Positions 24,782-33,580 of a stretch of DNA of 64,000 nt are shown here, one piece after another. The DNA comes from Streptomyces antimycoticus (GTDB taxonomy: Bacteria; Actinomycetota; Actinomycetes; Streptomycetales; Streptomycetaceae): positions 62,001 to 126,000 of the forward strand of contig NZ_BJHV01000003.1 of assembly GCF_005405925.1 (NCBI RefSeq), read 5' to 3'. The notes beneath the pieces were generated by a model. That model saw only the letters and a list, made by a program, of their open reading frames with translations, did no database searches and had not been told where the DNA came from. The stretch's first letter is position 1; every line of letters starts with the position of its first letter. The position numbers and the translations under genes were made by a program.

Positions 24782-25783
24782 GTGCCCCGTCTCCGACTCC
24801 CGTGGATGAGCCGGGCGGACCGCGCCCGCTGGCGCGGGGCCCGCTCGATCGCCGACCTCGGCGACCTGACCGCCCTGTGGCTCGAAGGAAAGATCGCATC
24901 CCAGCCCGGCTACTCGCCCAACTACGGACCGGATGAGGAAACCGCGCCCCTCGTACCGGTTCTGGCAGCTGCCAACCGCTCCGGCTACCTCACCGACAAC
25001 TCTCAGCCCGGACTCCACGAGCCCGGGTACGACGGCCGCATGTGGCAGCAGCGGGCCGCCGTGACCGGCTGGGTCGACCGTAGCAACACGGACCTGATGC
25101 ACCGTCTCCGGGAGGCCGCCTGGTCCGCCGGGCTGATCCTCTGCACGGGCCGCGATTGCGACGGCGTCACCGTCACACAGGTCGACGGCCAGGACTACAC
25201 CGCCTTCGGCGAGACCATCGAGCCCAGCTACCTGCGTGTCCTGTGGCCGGCCCATCTCATCGACCCCGGATGCTACGCCGCTGTGGAAAAGGCCCGCCAG
25301 GTCACCCTCGTCGACCCCCGATACGGCAACTCCAGCCGCCTGTGGACCGCACTCGCCCAAGCGATCGGGTACGACTGGAGTGACCGCTGGAGCGAGATCG
25401 GCACGCTGAGCGCGATCGACGGCCGGGACCTGGACGGCTGCTTCGAAACCCTCGGCCAGGCGTATGCGCGCGACTTCACCCACCCCGCGGCTCAAGGGCA
25501 GGTCAGGGTCGTGCACTACATCACCCGCGGCAGGGGAGACACCTACGCCGTCCTGCGCGGCCTGCATCACTCCTTCCTCCGCGGCGGCCGGCCCCACCTG
25601 ATCCGGCTCGGCCAGATCGGTGTCCTCGGCCGCGACAACGCCCGGCCGACCCTCCAGGCCGCCGAGGAGCTGGCCCACTGCTTCACGGCCGAGGTGAGGC
25701 CCGGACGGATCCGGTGGGACGGCACGCCTTTCCCCGAAGGCGGCTGCATCGACCTTCCGCGCGCCACCGCACCCACCGGCTGA
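24782..25783 (+). CDS. DUF6919-type hypothetical protein
   Basis: 333 aa from a GTG with AGGAAGG upstream. The start LPWMSRADRARWRGARSIAD and LEGKIASQPGYSPNYGPDEE define the family. The body includes RYGNSSRLWTALAQAIGYDW and GLILCTGRDCDGVTVTQVDG. No catalytic motif is recognised, although conserved Cys and Asp residues are present. A truncated copy of only the first 50 residues is encoded at 38228. The family name is from memory of Streptomyces annotations. Confidence 0.75.
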   Translation: MPRLRLPWMSRADRARWRGARSIADLGDLTALWLEGKIASQPGYSPNYGPDEETAPLVPVLAAANRSGYLTDNSQPGLHEPGYDGRMWQQRAAVTGWVDRSNTDLMHRLREAAWSAGLILCTGRDCDGVTVTQVDGQDYTAFGETIEPSYLRVLWPAHLIDPGCYAAVEKARQVTLVDPRYGNSSRLWTALAQAIGYDWSDRWSEIGTLSAIDGRDLDGCFETLGQAYARDFTHPAAQGQVRVVHYITRGRGDTYAVLRGLHHSFLRGGRPHLIRLGQIGVLGRDNARPTLQAAEELAHCFTAEVRPGRIRWDGTPFPEGGCIDLPRATAPTG

Positions 25784-25870
25784 GCTGCCGCCTGGCTCTG
25801 CCGATCTGGCCCGCCCACCTCCCGGGCCGGGAGGAGCTGGCCGACACCCGCGACCCGTGACGGAGTTCTC

Positions 25871-26455
25871 GTGACCTCTTCCAGCCTCATGGCCAACTCG
25901 ATCGATCCCACGCACGGGCTGTACGTGCCGGTCGGCGCCGCCGGATCCGGCAAGAGCACCCTGTCCAGGGCGTGGCCGGCCGACGCTGTCCTCTCCCTCG
26001 ATGCCTTCCGCGAGATGGTGGCCGGCAATGCGGGGGACCAGAGCGCCACTCCGGATGCGGTCGCCGCCCTGGAGCTGATCCTGGAATGTCGGCTGGCGAG
26101 GCAGCTGGGGTGCTATGTCGACGCGACCAACGCGAAGGCGGCCGACCGGGCCAAGCTCGTCGCCGCCGCCCGTCGGCACAGCGTTCCGGTCATCGCCATC
26201 CGGATGGAGACCTCGCTGGCCGAGTGCCAGCGGCGTAATGCCCGGCGGCCGGACGACAGCCATGTTCCGAAGGAGATCGTGGACAGCCAGTACGGGCTGG
26301 CTGCCTCCTTCGACCATGCGGCCGAGGGCTTCGACCGGATCATCAGCTCCCGCGTCATAGCTGCCCTGCCCGCCTGCCGCTCAGCCCCCGACTCTCCGGG
26401 CGCGACCGCCGCAGAGGGCCTCACGATAGACAGTGGTGATCGATATAGGTTATAG
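25871..26455 (+). CDS. P-loop kinase, polynucleotide-kinase/zeta-like
   Basis: 194 aa from a GTG with GGAG upstream. Walker A is VGAAGSGKSTLSR at about residues 22-34, then SLDAFREMVAGNAGDQSAT gives the base-and-substrate Asp and Arg region of PNK-type kinases. VDATNAKAADRAKLVAAARR and RMETSLAECQRRNARRPDDS (lid arginines) complete the fold. The substrate could be a nucleic acid end, a nucleotide or a small molecule. The family B promoter overlaps its last codons. Confidence 0.8.
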   Translation: MTSSSLMANSIDPTHGLYVPVGAAGSGKSTLSRAWPADAVLSLDAFREMVAGNAGDQSATPDAVAALELILECRLARQLGCYVDATNAKAADRAKLVAAARRHSVPVIAIRMETSLAECQRRNARRPDDSHVPKEIVDSQYGLAASFDHAAEGFDRIISSRVIAALPACRSAPDSPGATAAEGLTIDSGDRYRL

Positions 26456-26456
26456 T
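26435..26456 (+). promoter_or_regulatory. Family B promoter core, fifth copy (no leader hairpin)
   Basis: GGTGA, 11 bases, TATAGT has the same spacing as the four copies at 54836, 58501, 62309 and 63359. The downstream leader is not conserved apart from a GTTGG. The TATAGT overlaps the stop codon of the kinase gene. Confidence 0.55.
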
Positions 26457-26548
26457 TTTCTCGACGGTTGGTGATGGAAGTCGCCCGCCTCTCCCTGAAC
26501 CCCGGACGGCGCTCGACCGCCCGACCTCCGATGGACCAGGAGAACCAC

Positions 26549-27262
26549 GTGACCATTCCCCACAACCCCCCGGAGCTGATCCAACCGGCCCATCCCGATT
26601 GGCTCACCGCCATCCGCGACCGCGTCCAGGCCGCCCACGACGACCCCTTCTTCGTGACCGACTGCGAGGGCGACCTCTCCGTCTGGCGCCAGTCCGCTCT
26701 CACCCACGTCACCCGCAACAGCGACGGCGAGATCACCGGCTGGTCCACCCCGCCCAGCTACAAGGTCACCGACCACATCCTCGAGATCGAGCTGGACACC
26801 TGGGACCCCGGCGAGGACCCGCTCGATGACCAGCGCCGCACCGACATCCACGACCTGGTCACCGCCCGGGACCACGACAGGCCGTGCCTCCTCGCCCACA
26901 TCGACCAGCTCCAGCAGCGCCTGGACCGCGCCGAGGCCGCGCTCCCCGGCATCACGCAACTGGCCCCCGGCGAGCCGGTGAAGGTCACCATCTACCGGAC
27001 CGAGCACAGCGAGGACCTGGTCCCCCTCGGCCACTACACCAACCGCGACGCCGCCCGCGCACACGGCGAGGCCCTGGCCAAGCACGACACCAAGCAGCCG
27101 GGCCTGACCCCGGGCTGGATCCCCGACAGCGGCAGCCCCGATGCGGCCGAGGAGTTGTCGGTGTTCGGGCCCGGCGAGGACGACGAGGACAGCACCGGCT
27201 ACGTCGTTGTACCCGTCACCGCCACCTCCGTCTACGAGCCCGATGCGGAGGCCGAGGACTGA
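26549..27262 (+). CDS. Hypothetical protein, acidic
   Basis: 237 aa from the GTG at 26549 behind AGGAGA; an ATG at 26531 is possible. Features include DWLTAIRDRVQAAHDDPFFV, VKVTIYRTEHSEDLVPLGHY and a very acidic tail (PGEDDEDSTG). The N-terminal part resembles no domain I know. It is the first gene after family B promoter copy 5 and overlaps the next gene by one base (TGATG). Confidence 0.7.
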   Translation: MTIPHNPPELIQPAHPDWLTAIRDRVQAAHDDPFFVTDCEGDLSVWRQSALTHVTRNSDGEITGWSTPPSYKVTDHILEIELDTWDPGEDPLDDQRRTDIHDLVTARDHDRPCLLAHIDQLQQRLDRAEAALPGITQLAPGEPVKVTIYRTEHSEDLVPLGHYTNRDAARAHGEALAKHDTKQPGLTPGWIPDSGSPDAAEELSVFGPGEDDEDSTGYVVVPVTATSVYEPDAEAED

Positions 27263-27531
27263 TGAGCCGCACCATGTGGGAGATCGACGTCCCCATCCAG
27301 CACCGCGCCGACACCCAACGCCGTGGCGTGCACGTCTTCACCGGCCTCGCCGAGGACGCCAACGCCGCCATGGCCGCCGCCCTGCGCGCCTGCGAGATCG
27401 CCCAACTGCACACCATGTCCGGCCAGCCGATCCCCACCGGCACCTGCCGCGCCGACTGGTCCGCCCGCGGGCTGCGCCCCGACTGGGAGCTCCAGTGGGA
27501 GGCAGCCGAAAGGAAGCCGATCGTCATTTGA
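27262..27531 (+). CDS. Small hypothetical protein coupled to the upstream gene
   Basis: 89 aa, starting within TGATG. RRGVHVFTGLAEDANAAMAA and ALRACEIAQLHTMSG suggest a ferredoxin-like or beta-alpha fold. It is not recognised. A variant family C hairpin follows. Confidence 0.65.
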   Translation: MSRTMWEIDVPIQHRADTQRRGVHVFTGLAEDANAAMAAALRACEIAQLHTMSGQPIPTGTCRADWSARGLRPDWELQWEAAERKPIVI

Positions 27532-27536
27532 CGACG

Positions 27537-27592
27537 CCCCGGGACGGCCGCAAACGGCCTGAGAAACCACCGGCCGCCCCGGGCCCCTCACC
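27537..27592 (+). repeat. Family C-like intergenic hairpin, variant
   Basis: CGCCCCGGGACGGCCG and CGGCCGCCCCGGG are the arms; the loop (CAAACGGCCTGAGAAACCAC) differs from the canonical one. It sits just before the ribosome site of the gene at 27622. Confidence 0.55.
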
Positions 27593-27621
27593 CCGCAACA
27601 GCGGAGAAGGAGACATCCATC

Positions 27622-27885
27622 ATGCCCGTTTCCGTCCGTGTCCGGCGCCCCGACGCCGCAGTGGCCGCCATCCTGCGGAGCATCGGCCAGCGCGGCCGCT
27701 CCACCAGCTTCAGCTTCGTGTGCAAGCCCTGCGCGGTCAGCTGGGCAGGAGCCGAGAGCGACTGCTGGAGCTGCGGCCGCCCCGCCAGCTCCAAGCACGC
27801 CTACAACTCCTCCGCCCTCCAGACGCTCCTGGCCGCCGTCGAGGTCCCCGGCCCGGCCCGCGCCGAAGGGAGGGCCGACCGGTGA
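27622..27885 (+). CDS. Small zinc-ribbon protein
   Basis: 87 aa from an ATG behind AAGGAG. SFVCKPCAVSWAGAESDCWS followed by CGRPASSK gives CxxC...CxxC, a zinc ribbon. A helical tail follows (SALQTLLAAVE). Such proteins in WhiB-linked operons are often regulators or adaptors, but no target is visible. It overlaps the next gene by 4 nt. Confidence 0.7.
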   Translation: MPVSVRVRRPDAAVAAILRSIGQRGRSTSFSFVCKPCAVSWAGAESDCWSCGRPASSKHAYNSSALQTLLAAVEVPGPARAEGRADR

Positions 27886-28373
27886 CCTACCTCAAGTTCC
27901 TGACCGACCTCATCGGAGCCCAGGCCCTCGGCGACCACCTCACAGTCGCCGTCCAGAACCTCATCGACCGCGAACACCTCGACCGCGCCGAGGCATACCA
28001 GCAGGTCACCGATCGGGCCGACGCCGGAGACCCGGCCGTCATCGCCGCCACCCGCCAGACCTGGGTCCGCCGACCGGACGTCGACCCCGACGAAGCCCCC
28101 GTCCGGCGGCTGTACATCCTGGAGCGCACCGACACCGGCGTCGTCGTCGCCTACACCGACATCGACGCGGCCGCCGACTCCTACGACGACGGCAACGCCT
28201 GCGCCCTCCCCGAGCAGGACCTGGCGTTCAACGACCACTCGGCCGGCGCCGAGCTCGGCCTCGAGCTCCTGGACCTGTACCAGCTCGAGGCATGGGAGCC
28301 CTTCGAGTTCCTGCTGCCGACCGTCGGGGCGCTGGGCAACGTGCGGCCGCAGGAGTGGGAGAAGCCGTCATGA
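27882..28373 (+). CDS. Acidic hypothetical protein upstream of WhiB
   Basis: 163 aa from a GTG overlapping the upstream stop by 4 nt. The first 60 residues are helical (FLTDLIGAQALGDHLTVAVQ, RAEAYQQVTDRAD), then beta-rich and acidic (RRLYILERTDTGVVVAYTDI, YQLEAWEPFEFLLPTVG). Not recognised. It is the second gene of a tightly coupled run (27622, 27882, 28370, 28627). Confidence 0.7.
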   Translation: MTYLKFLTDLIGAQALGDHLTVAVQNLIDREHLDRAEAYQQVTDRADAGDPAVIAATRQTWVRRPDVDPDEAPVRRLYILERTDTGVVVAYTDIDAAADSYDDGNACALPEQDLAFNDHSAGAELGLELLDLYQLEAWEPFEFLLPTVGALGNVRPQEWEKPS

Positions 28374-28630
28374 GCCGCCGCGCACCGTACCCGCGCCTCA
28401 CCGGCACCGAACCGTGCCGAGCTGACCCCGAGCTGTTCTTCTCCACGAAGGAAGACGACCGCAAAGAGGCCCAGTTGCTGTGCGGGCCCTGCCCTGCACG
28501 GGAGCAGTGCCTGGCCTGGGCCCTCGACAACCCCTCCAAGACCCACTACGGCGTCTGGGCCGGAACTACCCGGAACGATCGCAACCGCCTGCGCCGCGAA
28601 TTCCGCGCCGCCGCCAAGGAGTCCGCATGA
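28370..28630 (+). CDS. WhiB-family iron-sulfur transcription factor
   Basis: 86 aa. Four cysteines at 16, 38, 41 and 47 (EPCRADPELFF, LLCGPC, EQC) match the WhiB 4Fe-4S ligand pattern CxnCxxCx5C. GVWAGTTRNDRNRLRRE is the turn and basic C-terminal region that contacts DNA or sigma factor. WhiB proteins work through the housekeeping sigma factor, and plasmid and phage copies can redirect host transcription. Starts and stops overlap on both sides, so it is co-translated with the Lsr2-like protein. Confidence 0.92.
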   Translation: MSRRAPYPRLTGTEPCRADPELFFSTKEDDRKEAQLLCGPCPAREQCLAWALDNPSKTHYGVWAGTTRNDRNRLRREFRAAAKESA

Positions 28631-29154
28631 TCACCGGAACCCCCCGCGACACCGTCGTGGCCATGCTCAAAGAGGCCAAGACCATCGACGAAATCCGCGA
28701 GTCCACCGGTCTGAGCGACGGCGAGATCGCCGCCATCGCCCAGACCGAGGAACTGACCCAGCACCACGCCCAGCAGCGCGGCCGCGCCTACCTGTCGGCA
28801 CTGGCCTGGGCTCTCAAGAGCGACGCCCCCAGGATCCGCGCCAAGGCGGAGCGGGTGAAGAGCAACCTGGACGATCTGGTCGCCACCCGCCAGAAGGACA
28901 TCGAGGCCCAGGAGGCCCGGGACGAGATCGAGTCGCTGGAGAACAAGCTGGCGGCCGCCCGGGCCAAGCTCCGGAACGTCACCACCGGCGGGAAGACCCC
29001 GGCTCCCGCCGCGGGGCCGGGCACCAAGCAGGGGAAGGCCAAGATCCGCGCTTGGGCTCGCGGCAACGGTTATGAGGTGTCCGACCGTGGCGTCATCTCC
29101 AAGGAGGTCAGGGACGCCTGGAACAACCGCGACCAGGCGCGGCAGGACGGGTAA
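28627..29154 (+). CDS. Lsr2-type DNA-binding domain protein (possible xenogeneic silencer)
   Basis: 175 aa. The last 40 residues (GKAKIRAWARGNGYEVSDRG, VISKEVRDAWNN) match the C-terminal DNA-binding domain of Lsr2 (IRxWARxxGxxVSxRGRIPxxVxxAY). The N-terminus has a helix-turn-helix-like stretch (TIDEIRESTGLSDGEIAAIA), then a long coiled coil (DIEAQEARDEIESLENKLAA) that should oligomerise. Lsr2 silences AT-rich foreign DNA, and plasmid homologs may hide the plasmid or re-tune host silencing. It overlaps the WhiB gene by 4 nt. Confidence 0.85.
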   Translation: MITGTPRDTVVAMLKEAKTIDEIRESTGLSDGEIAAIAQTEELTQHHAQQRGRAYLSALAWALKSDAPRIRAKAERVKSNLDDLVATRQKDIEAQEARDEIESLENKLAAARAKLRNVTTGGKTPAPAAGPGTKQGKAKIRAWARGNGYEVSDRGVISKEVRDAWNNRDQARQDG

Positions 29155-29196
29155 CCGATGGCCTTACCCCGATCCCACCGTGCCGGGATCACGTCG

Positions 29197-29225
29197 CCGG
29201 TACGGGCCGTCCCGGCCCGTACCGG
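29197..29225 (+). terminator. Hairpin terminator after the WhiB/Lsr2-like operon
   Basis: A perfect 12-bp stem (29197-29208, 29214-29225) with a 5-nt loop. Confidence 0.65.
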
Positions 29226-29290
29226 CGGCGGAGCCTCGCACCGCAGCAGCCGGAAGCAGCGCACCACAACGGCCGGCGCAGGAGGGCGAG

Positions 29291-29539
29291 ATGACTGACC
29301 CGATCCTGCGCCGGGACTTGCGCATCGCCGAGGACGAGGTCCGGGTCTTCCGCGGCTTCAAGGCCACCGTCGTCGCCTTCATCCACGACACCGCCCACGA
29401 CCCCGAGGCCCGCCGCTCCCTGGCCGAACGCCTCGGACTCCCCCCTCCCCGGACGGCCACATCAGCTCTTCCGCAGGACAGCCGACCGGACGACACCAGC
29501 CAGCGCACGACGCGGAAATCACCACAGGAGCCCGAGTAG
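29291..29539 (+). CDS. Small hypothetical protein
   Basis: 82 aa from the ATG at 29291 directly behind GGAGGGCGAG. The first 45 residues are helical (LRIAEDEVRVFRGFKATVVA), the rest a disordered polar tail. It is not recognised and ends at the start of the next gene. Confidence 0.65.
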   Translation: MTDPILRRDLRIAEDEVRVFRGFKATVVAFIHDTAHDPEARRSLAERLGLPPPRTATSALPQDSRPDDTSQRTTRKSPQEPE

Positions 29540-29938
29540 ATGGCCGCCCCGGAGCCGCCCCGGCATCCCGTTCCGGACCACATTCCGGAACATCTCCACG
29601 AAGCGTTCGCTACCACCAAGGGCGGTGACATTCCGCCGCACAGTCCCTATCAGCGCGGTGACGCCGTCCAGCGTCACGGGTTCCCCGGCAACCAGCCGGG
29701 CCACTCCCGCACCGGGTTCCGCGGTTGGGTCGTCGGCACCGTCGGCTCCACCATCCTCACCGGCATCACCACGACCGGCGGGGAGTGGTGGGAGTACTGG
29801 GGCGACCTGCACCCGGACGGGCAGCCCGTCGATCTGTGGCGGTGGTGCACCTGCTGCCGTGAGGCCCGGGCGCCGCTCCTGCGGGCCCACTACGCCAAGC
29901 AGCAGGCAACCGGCGAACAACTGGGCCTCTTCGGATAG
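29540..29938 (+). CDS. Hypothetical protein with a CTCC cysteine cluster
   Basis: 132 aa from an ATG immediately after the upstream stop, with AGGAGCC upstream. An OB- or SH3-like strand-rich middle (GWVVGTVGSTILTGITTTGG, EWWEYWGDLHPDGQPVDLW) leads to WCTCCREARAP. The fold may bind nucleic acid or metal; no family is recognised. Confidence 0.65.
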   Translation: MAAPEPPRHPVPDHIPEHLHEAFATTKGGDIPPHSPYQRGDAVQRHGFPGNQPGHSRTGFRGWVVGTVGSTILTGITTTGGEWWEYWGDLHPDGQPVDLWRWCTCCREARAPLLRAHYAKQQATGEQLGLFG

Positions 29939-30027
29939 ACGCCGCGGGCCCTGCAGGGCCTGGCCGAACGCCCTCAATGCCTCGCCGAGTCCGCTCGGCG
30001 GGGCCCGAACCCAAGGAGAGCTTCACC

Positions 30028-31157
30028 GTGGCTACCCATTCCGCCATCGAGTGGACGGACACCACCTGGTCGCCCGTCATCGGTTGCGATCGCGTCTCAC
30101 CCGGCTGCGACTCGTGTTACGCGATCACGACCGCCCGCATCCGCTCCCACAACCCCAACCTGAAGATCGCGGCCGCGTTCGCTGGAACCGCCCACCGCAC
30201 GGCCGACCGTCTTGACTGGACCGGCAACCTCAACCTCCTCGAGGACCGGCTCACCAAGCCGCTCACCTGGCCCAAGCCCGCCAAGATCTTCGTGAACTCC
30301 GTCTCCGACATCTTCCACCAGGGCGTGCCCGAGGAATTCATCGCCAGGATCTGGGCGATCATGGCCCTCACGCCGCGGCACACCTATCAGATCCTCACCA
30401 AGCGGCACGCGCGCATGCGCGCCGTCCTCACCGACACCTGCCGCTGCGGCTCGGGACACGCACCCGGCACGCACTTCCGCTCGGCCATGGCGTGGGCCGT
30501 CTCCAAGAGCAACCCCGATCGCATCCCCGGGCTGCCCGACGACGCCGAACAGCGCGTCACCCAGGCCGCATGGCCCCTGTCGAACGTATGGATCGGTGTC
30601 AGCGCAGAGAACCAGCAATGGGCCGACACCCGCGTCCCCGCCCTTCTGCAGACCCCCGCCGCGGTGAGGTTCGTCAGCTGCGAACCGCTGATCGGCGCCG
30701 TGGATCTCACCCGCTGGCTGCGCCCCGTGCCCGATTGCGGATACGTCGACCCCGACGACGGCACATGCGGACACCCGGACGCGTTCACCCCCGAGTGCCA
30801 CCGCTGGGCCGACTGCCCCGTCCGTGGCCGCTCGACACAGTGGCACGGCCTGGACTGGGTCATCGCCGGCGGTGAGTCCGGGCACGGCGCCCGCCCCATG
30901 CGCCCTCAATGGGCTCGCGGCCTGCGGGACGAGTGCGAAGTCGCGGGTGTCCCGTTCTTTTTCAAGCAGTGGGGGGCCTGGCGCCGTCCGGATACCTCGT
31001 CATCCGAAGCAGGCCCGAGGCGCGCAGCGTGCTGGTCGGCGATCCCGTGGACAGCCTCGGCCACCTCGTTGAGATGCGGCTCGTAGGCAAGCGCGCCGCC
31101 GGACGAGAACTGGACGGCGCCACCCACGACGCCTTCCCCGAGCGATCGGGACAGTAG
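30028..31157 (+). CDS. Phage Gp37/Gp68 (DUF5131) family protein, frameshifted near the C-terminus
   Basis: The GTG at 30028 lies behind AAGGAGAG. Family hallmarks are clear: SAIEWTDTTWSPVIGCDRVS, the cysteine cluster SPGCDSCYA, IFVNSVSDIFHQGVPEEFI, TYQILTKRHARM, PLSNVWIGVSAENQQWADTR and VRFVSCEPLIG. The cysteine motif recalls radical-SAM-type folds; biochemical function is unknown. The frame turns to noise after FFFKQWGAW at 30985. Adding one G to the run of six at about 30973-30978 restores the expected ending (GYLVIRSRPEARSVLVGDPV, GKRAAGRELDGATHD) up to 31157. The TcmP partner often found beside this family is not seen here. Confidence 0.85.
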
Positions 31158-31251
31158 CCGCCCCCTCTGACCCCTCCATACACCTTCAGGAGTCATGCCT
31201 GATGGCTACCCCTGCCCCGCACACCATCGACGTCGCGAACGAGGAGACCCG

Positions 31252-31758
31252 ATGACCACGCCGAACGAACGCCTATCCCAGGCCGAGACCTTGCAGTTCC
31301 TCGCCGCCCACGCCAACAACCCGCCGTACATCCCCGAGCGCGACGACAGCCTCGACACGATGACTCCGCAGGCGTGTCCCAAGGGCGTGCACGCGGACTG
31401 GGCCGTCGATTCCGAGGACACCCATACCTGCCCCTGGTGCGCGCTGGATCAGGCCCGGGCCGAAAGCGACAAGCACCGCAACGAGCGCGACGAGCTGAAG
31501 AAACGCGTAGCTGAGCTGGACCGCGAACTCGGCAAGACGATCGATCAGCGCGACCGCGTCGAGGACGTGGCCGACCAGCTGGCCTACGCGATCGCCCCGG
31601 CCGAGGCCATCGGCGAGCACTCATCCGAGAACGACCCTTGGCAGAACGCCCTCGACATCGTCACCCCGGCCGCCAAGGTCGACGAGCTGAAGAAGCAGGT
31701 GGCCGCGCTGAACGACCGCCTCCACGACGCGGCCGTGACCCGCAGCGAGCCGAGCTGA
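31252..31758 (+). CDS. Coiled-coil protein with one CxxC
   Basis: 168 aa from the ATG at 31252 behind GAGGAG. A Cys pair region (QACPKGVHADW, HTCPWCALDQ) precedes a coiled coil (RDELKKRVAELDRELGKTI, then VDELKKQVAALNDRLHDAA). Such short proteins occur in many actinophages. Not otherwise recognised. It overlaps the next start by one base. Confidence 0.7.
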   Translation: MTTPNERLSQAETLQFLAAHANNPPYIPERDDSLDTMTPQACPKGVHADWAVDSEDTHTCPWCALDQARAESDKHRNERDELKKRVAELDRELGKTIDQRDRVEDVADQLAYAIAPAEAIGEHSSENDPWQNALDIVTPAAKVDELKKQVAALNDRLHDAAVTRSEPS

Positions 31759-32273
31759 TGACCGGCTTGACCGGCCGGGCGTACCTCGAGCGCGGCGAAC
31801 CCGTGATCGTGATCACCGCGTTCTGCGCCCGCCGGGCACCGGATATCGCCGGCAGCTGGCTGGACTTCCACTGGCCCGGCCGGCGTCCCGCAGCAGGACC
31901 GCGCAATGTCGCGATCCGGCGTGCTGACGGCACCACCACCGTGCGGCCCTTCCGCGGCCTGACCCGAGCCCCCGACACCACCGACCCGCTCCTCATACCC
32001 CGAGCCGCCGCTGATCAGAAGGAGGAAACCCCCGTGGCCCGCATCATCGCCACCATCAAGCCCGTCCACGCCGACAAATCCGTCTGCACCCACCAGGTCT
32101 CCAACACCGGCCAGCCGAAGGACCCGGCATCGGGCTGCACCGGACGGACCGGCTACACAGCCCGGTGCAGCGCCTGCTCCTGGCGCCAGACCCACAGCAC
32201 CAGGACCGCTCTGGAAGGCGAGGGTGACTCCCACCTGCGCACTCACCTCACCACCCCCGCCCACACTCACTGA
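31758..32273 (+). CDS. Two-part protein, possibly two genes fused by lost stop
   Basis: 171 aa in one frame from the ATG at 31758. The first 85 residues are a beta-rich unit (EPVIVITAFCARRAPDIAGS, FHWPGRRPAAG). At 32034 an in-frame GTG has a near-perfect ribosome site (AAGGAGG, 8 nt upstream) and begins an 79-residue zinc-type protein (VARIIATIKPVHADKSVCTH, TARCSACSWRQTHS). A TGA in another frame lies just before that site. Either this is a real fusion, or a one-base change removed the stop between two genes. Confidence 0.55.
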   Translation: MTGLTGRAYLERGEPVIVITAFCARRAPDIAGSWLDFHWPGRRPAAGPRNVAIRRADGTTTVRPFRGLTRAPDTTDPLLIPRAAADQKEETPVARIIATIKPVHADKSVCTHQVSNTGQPKDPASGCTGRTGYTARCSACSWRQTHSTRTALEGEGDSHLRTHLTTPAHTH

Positions 32274-32401
32274 CCAACCACAGCCGTCGGGGCGGCCGTT
32301 GCACACCTGACCCAGCCCGCCCCGGCCCACTGAGAAGACGACACACCTTAGGGCGAGCGATTCTTTCCGACCGCCGGCCGCACCACACAGGAAGGACCGC
32401 G

Positions 32402-33565
32402 GTGACTGGCTCATCCGCAACCCTCGGTACGCGCACCCACACCCTGGACTGGTTACGTACCAACCCCCACGCCGCCGGCACCGGCGTGGCCGAACTGGCC
32501 GAACACCTCATGGCCGCACACCCCGAGCTGCCCTGCGCCGACCTTCACATGAGCTGGGCAATCCGGCCCGCGCCCGGACAGCCCACCCACAGCCTCAACG
32601 TCGTGCTCGCCGACGGCGACACCGCCGCGGTGGCCACCTGGGCTACCACCCTCGGCACCGAGCTGACCGTCGACGGAGCGCGTCACACGCTCAACACCAC
32701 GATCAACGGCGTCGGCCTGCGGGCCTGCGCCATCGTCCCCGAGGACCAGTATCCCATGGACGCCGCCGCGTTCACCCCCACCGAAGCCGACTTCGGCCTC
32801 ACCCTGCACGGCGTGCCGCTCATCGAGCTCGGCGATGAAGGCGGCCTGCTGATGGCCCTCGGCCACGTCCCGGCCCGCCAGTTCGCAGCCGCCGTCAGCG
32901 CCTGGCCGCGCGCCATGTACGGGATGCGCTACCGCCCCGACCCGCCGACCTCGAGCCCGGATCTCTCTCCGGCACCGGAGTACCTCTGGGGCCGCGGAGA
33001 GGCATACCCCACCCGCTCCGAATGCCGCTTCGCCCTGTGCGATGCCGACGCACCGTACGCCGTCCCGGTCACCCAGCTGGTGGTCGAGGACGTGACGGTG
33101 GAGGACCGCGCCGTCCTGGAGCACTGCCCGGCCTGCGGACGCGCCAGCCGCAGCACAAGGGACCGGTGGCTGCCCGGACGGACCGACCACACCGGCCCGG
33201 TCCACACCTGCTCCCGCTGCCAGCAGCAATGGCCGGCACTCGATGTCGGCAAGGACCCCGGCTTCCACGACACCAGCTACGAGATCGCCTTCTGCCGCGC
33301 GTGTGGATGCACCGACACCGCGGCCTGCGACGGCGGCTGCTGGTGGGCGCCCAACCCTCTGGGGATCGACCTGTGCAGCGCCTGCTACACCGCGGCGCCC
33401 GCCCGCGCGTGGGAGGAGGTGGCCGCCGCCGGATACGGCAGCCCCGACTCCACCCCTGGCCGCGACAGCTGGCTGGTCATCCAGGCCATGCGCGGCGTAT
33501 CCGTCCCCGTCGCCGTCCTCGAGTGGGCCGTCCGCGCGGCCCGCGCCGCCCGCACCACTATCTGA
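32402..33565 (+). CDS. Multi-zinc-finger hypothetical protein
   Basis: 387 aa from a GTG with AGGAAGG upstream. Residues 1-180 look globular (LADGDTAAVATWATTLGTEL, GLLMALGHVPARQFAAAVSA). From about 205 onward come repeated Cys pairs: RFALCDADAPYAV, EHCPACGRASRS, HTCSRCQQQWPAL, FCRACGCTDTAACDGGCWW and DLCSACYTAAPARAWEEV, which read as three to four zinc ribbons. One cluster (CRACGCTDxxAC..GCxW) is common in actinophage proteins. It is likely nucleic-acid binding and lies directly upstream of the sliding clamp paralog. Confidence 0.7.
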   Translation: MTGSSATLGTRTHTLDWLRTNPHAAGTGVAELAEHLMAAHPELPCADLHMSWAIRPAPGQPTHSLNVVLADGDTAAVATWATTLGTELTVDGARHTLNTTINGVGLRACAIVPEDQYPMDAAAFTPTEADFGLTLHGVPLIELGDEGGLLMALGHVPARQFAAAVSAWPRAMYGMRYRPDPPTSSPDLSPAPEYLWGRGEAYPTRSECRFALCDADAPYAVPVTQLVVEDVTVEDRAVLEHCPACGRASRSTRDRWLPGRTDHTGPVHTCSRCQQQWPALDVGKDPGFHDTSYEIAFCRACGCTDTAACDGGCWWAPNPLGIDLCSACYTAAPARAWEEVAAAGYGSPDSTPGRDSWLVIQAMRGVSVPVAVLEWAVRAARAARTTI

Positions 33566-33580
33566 AAGGGAACGAACATC

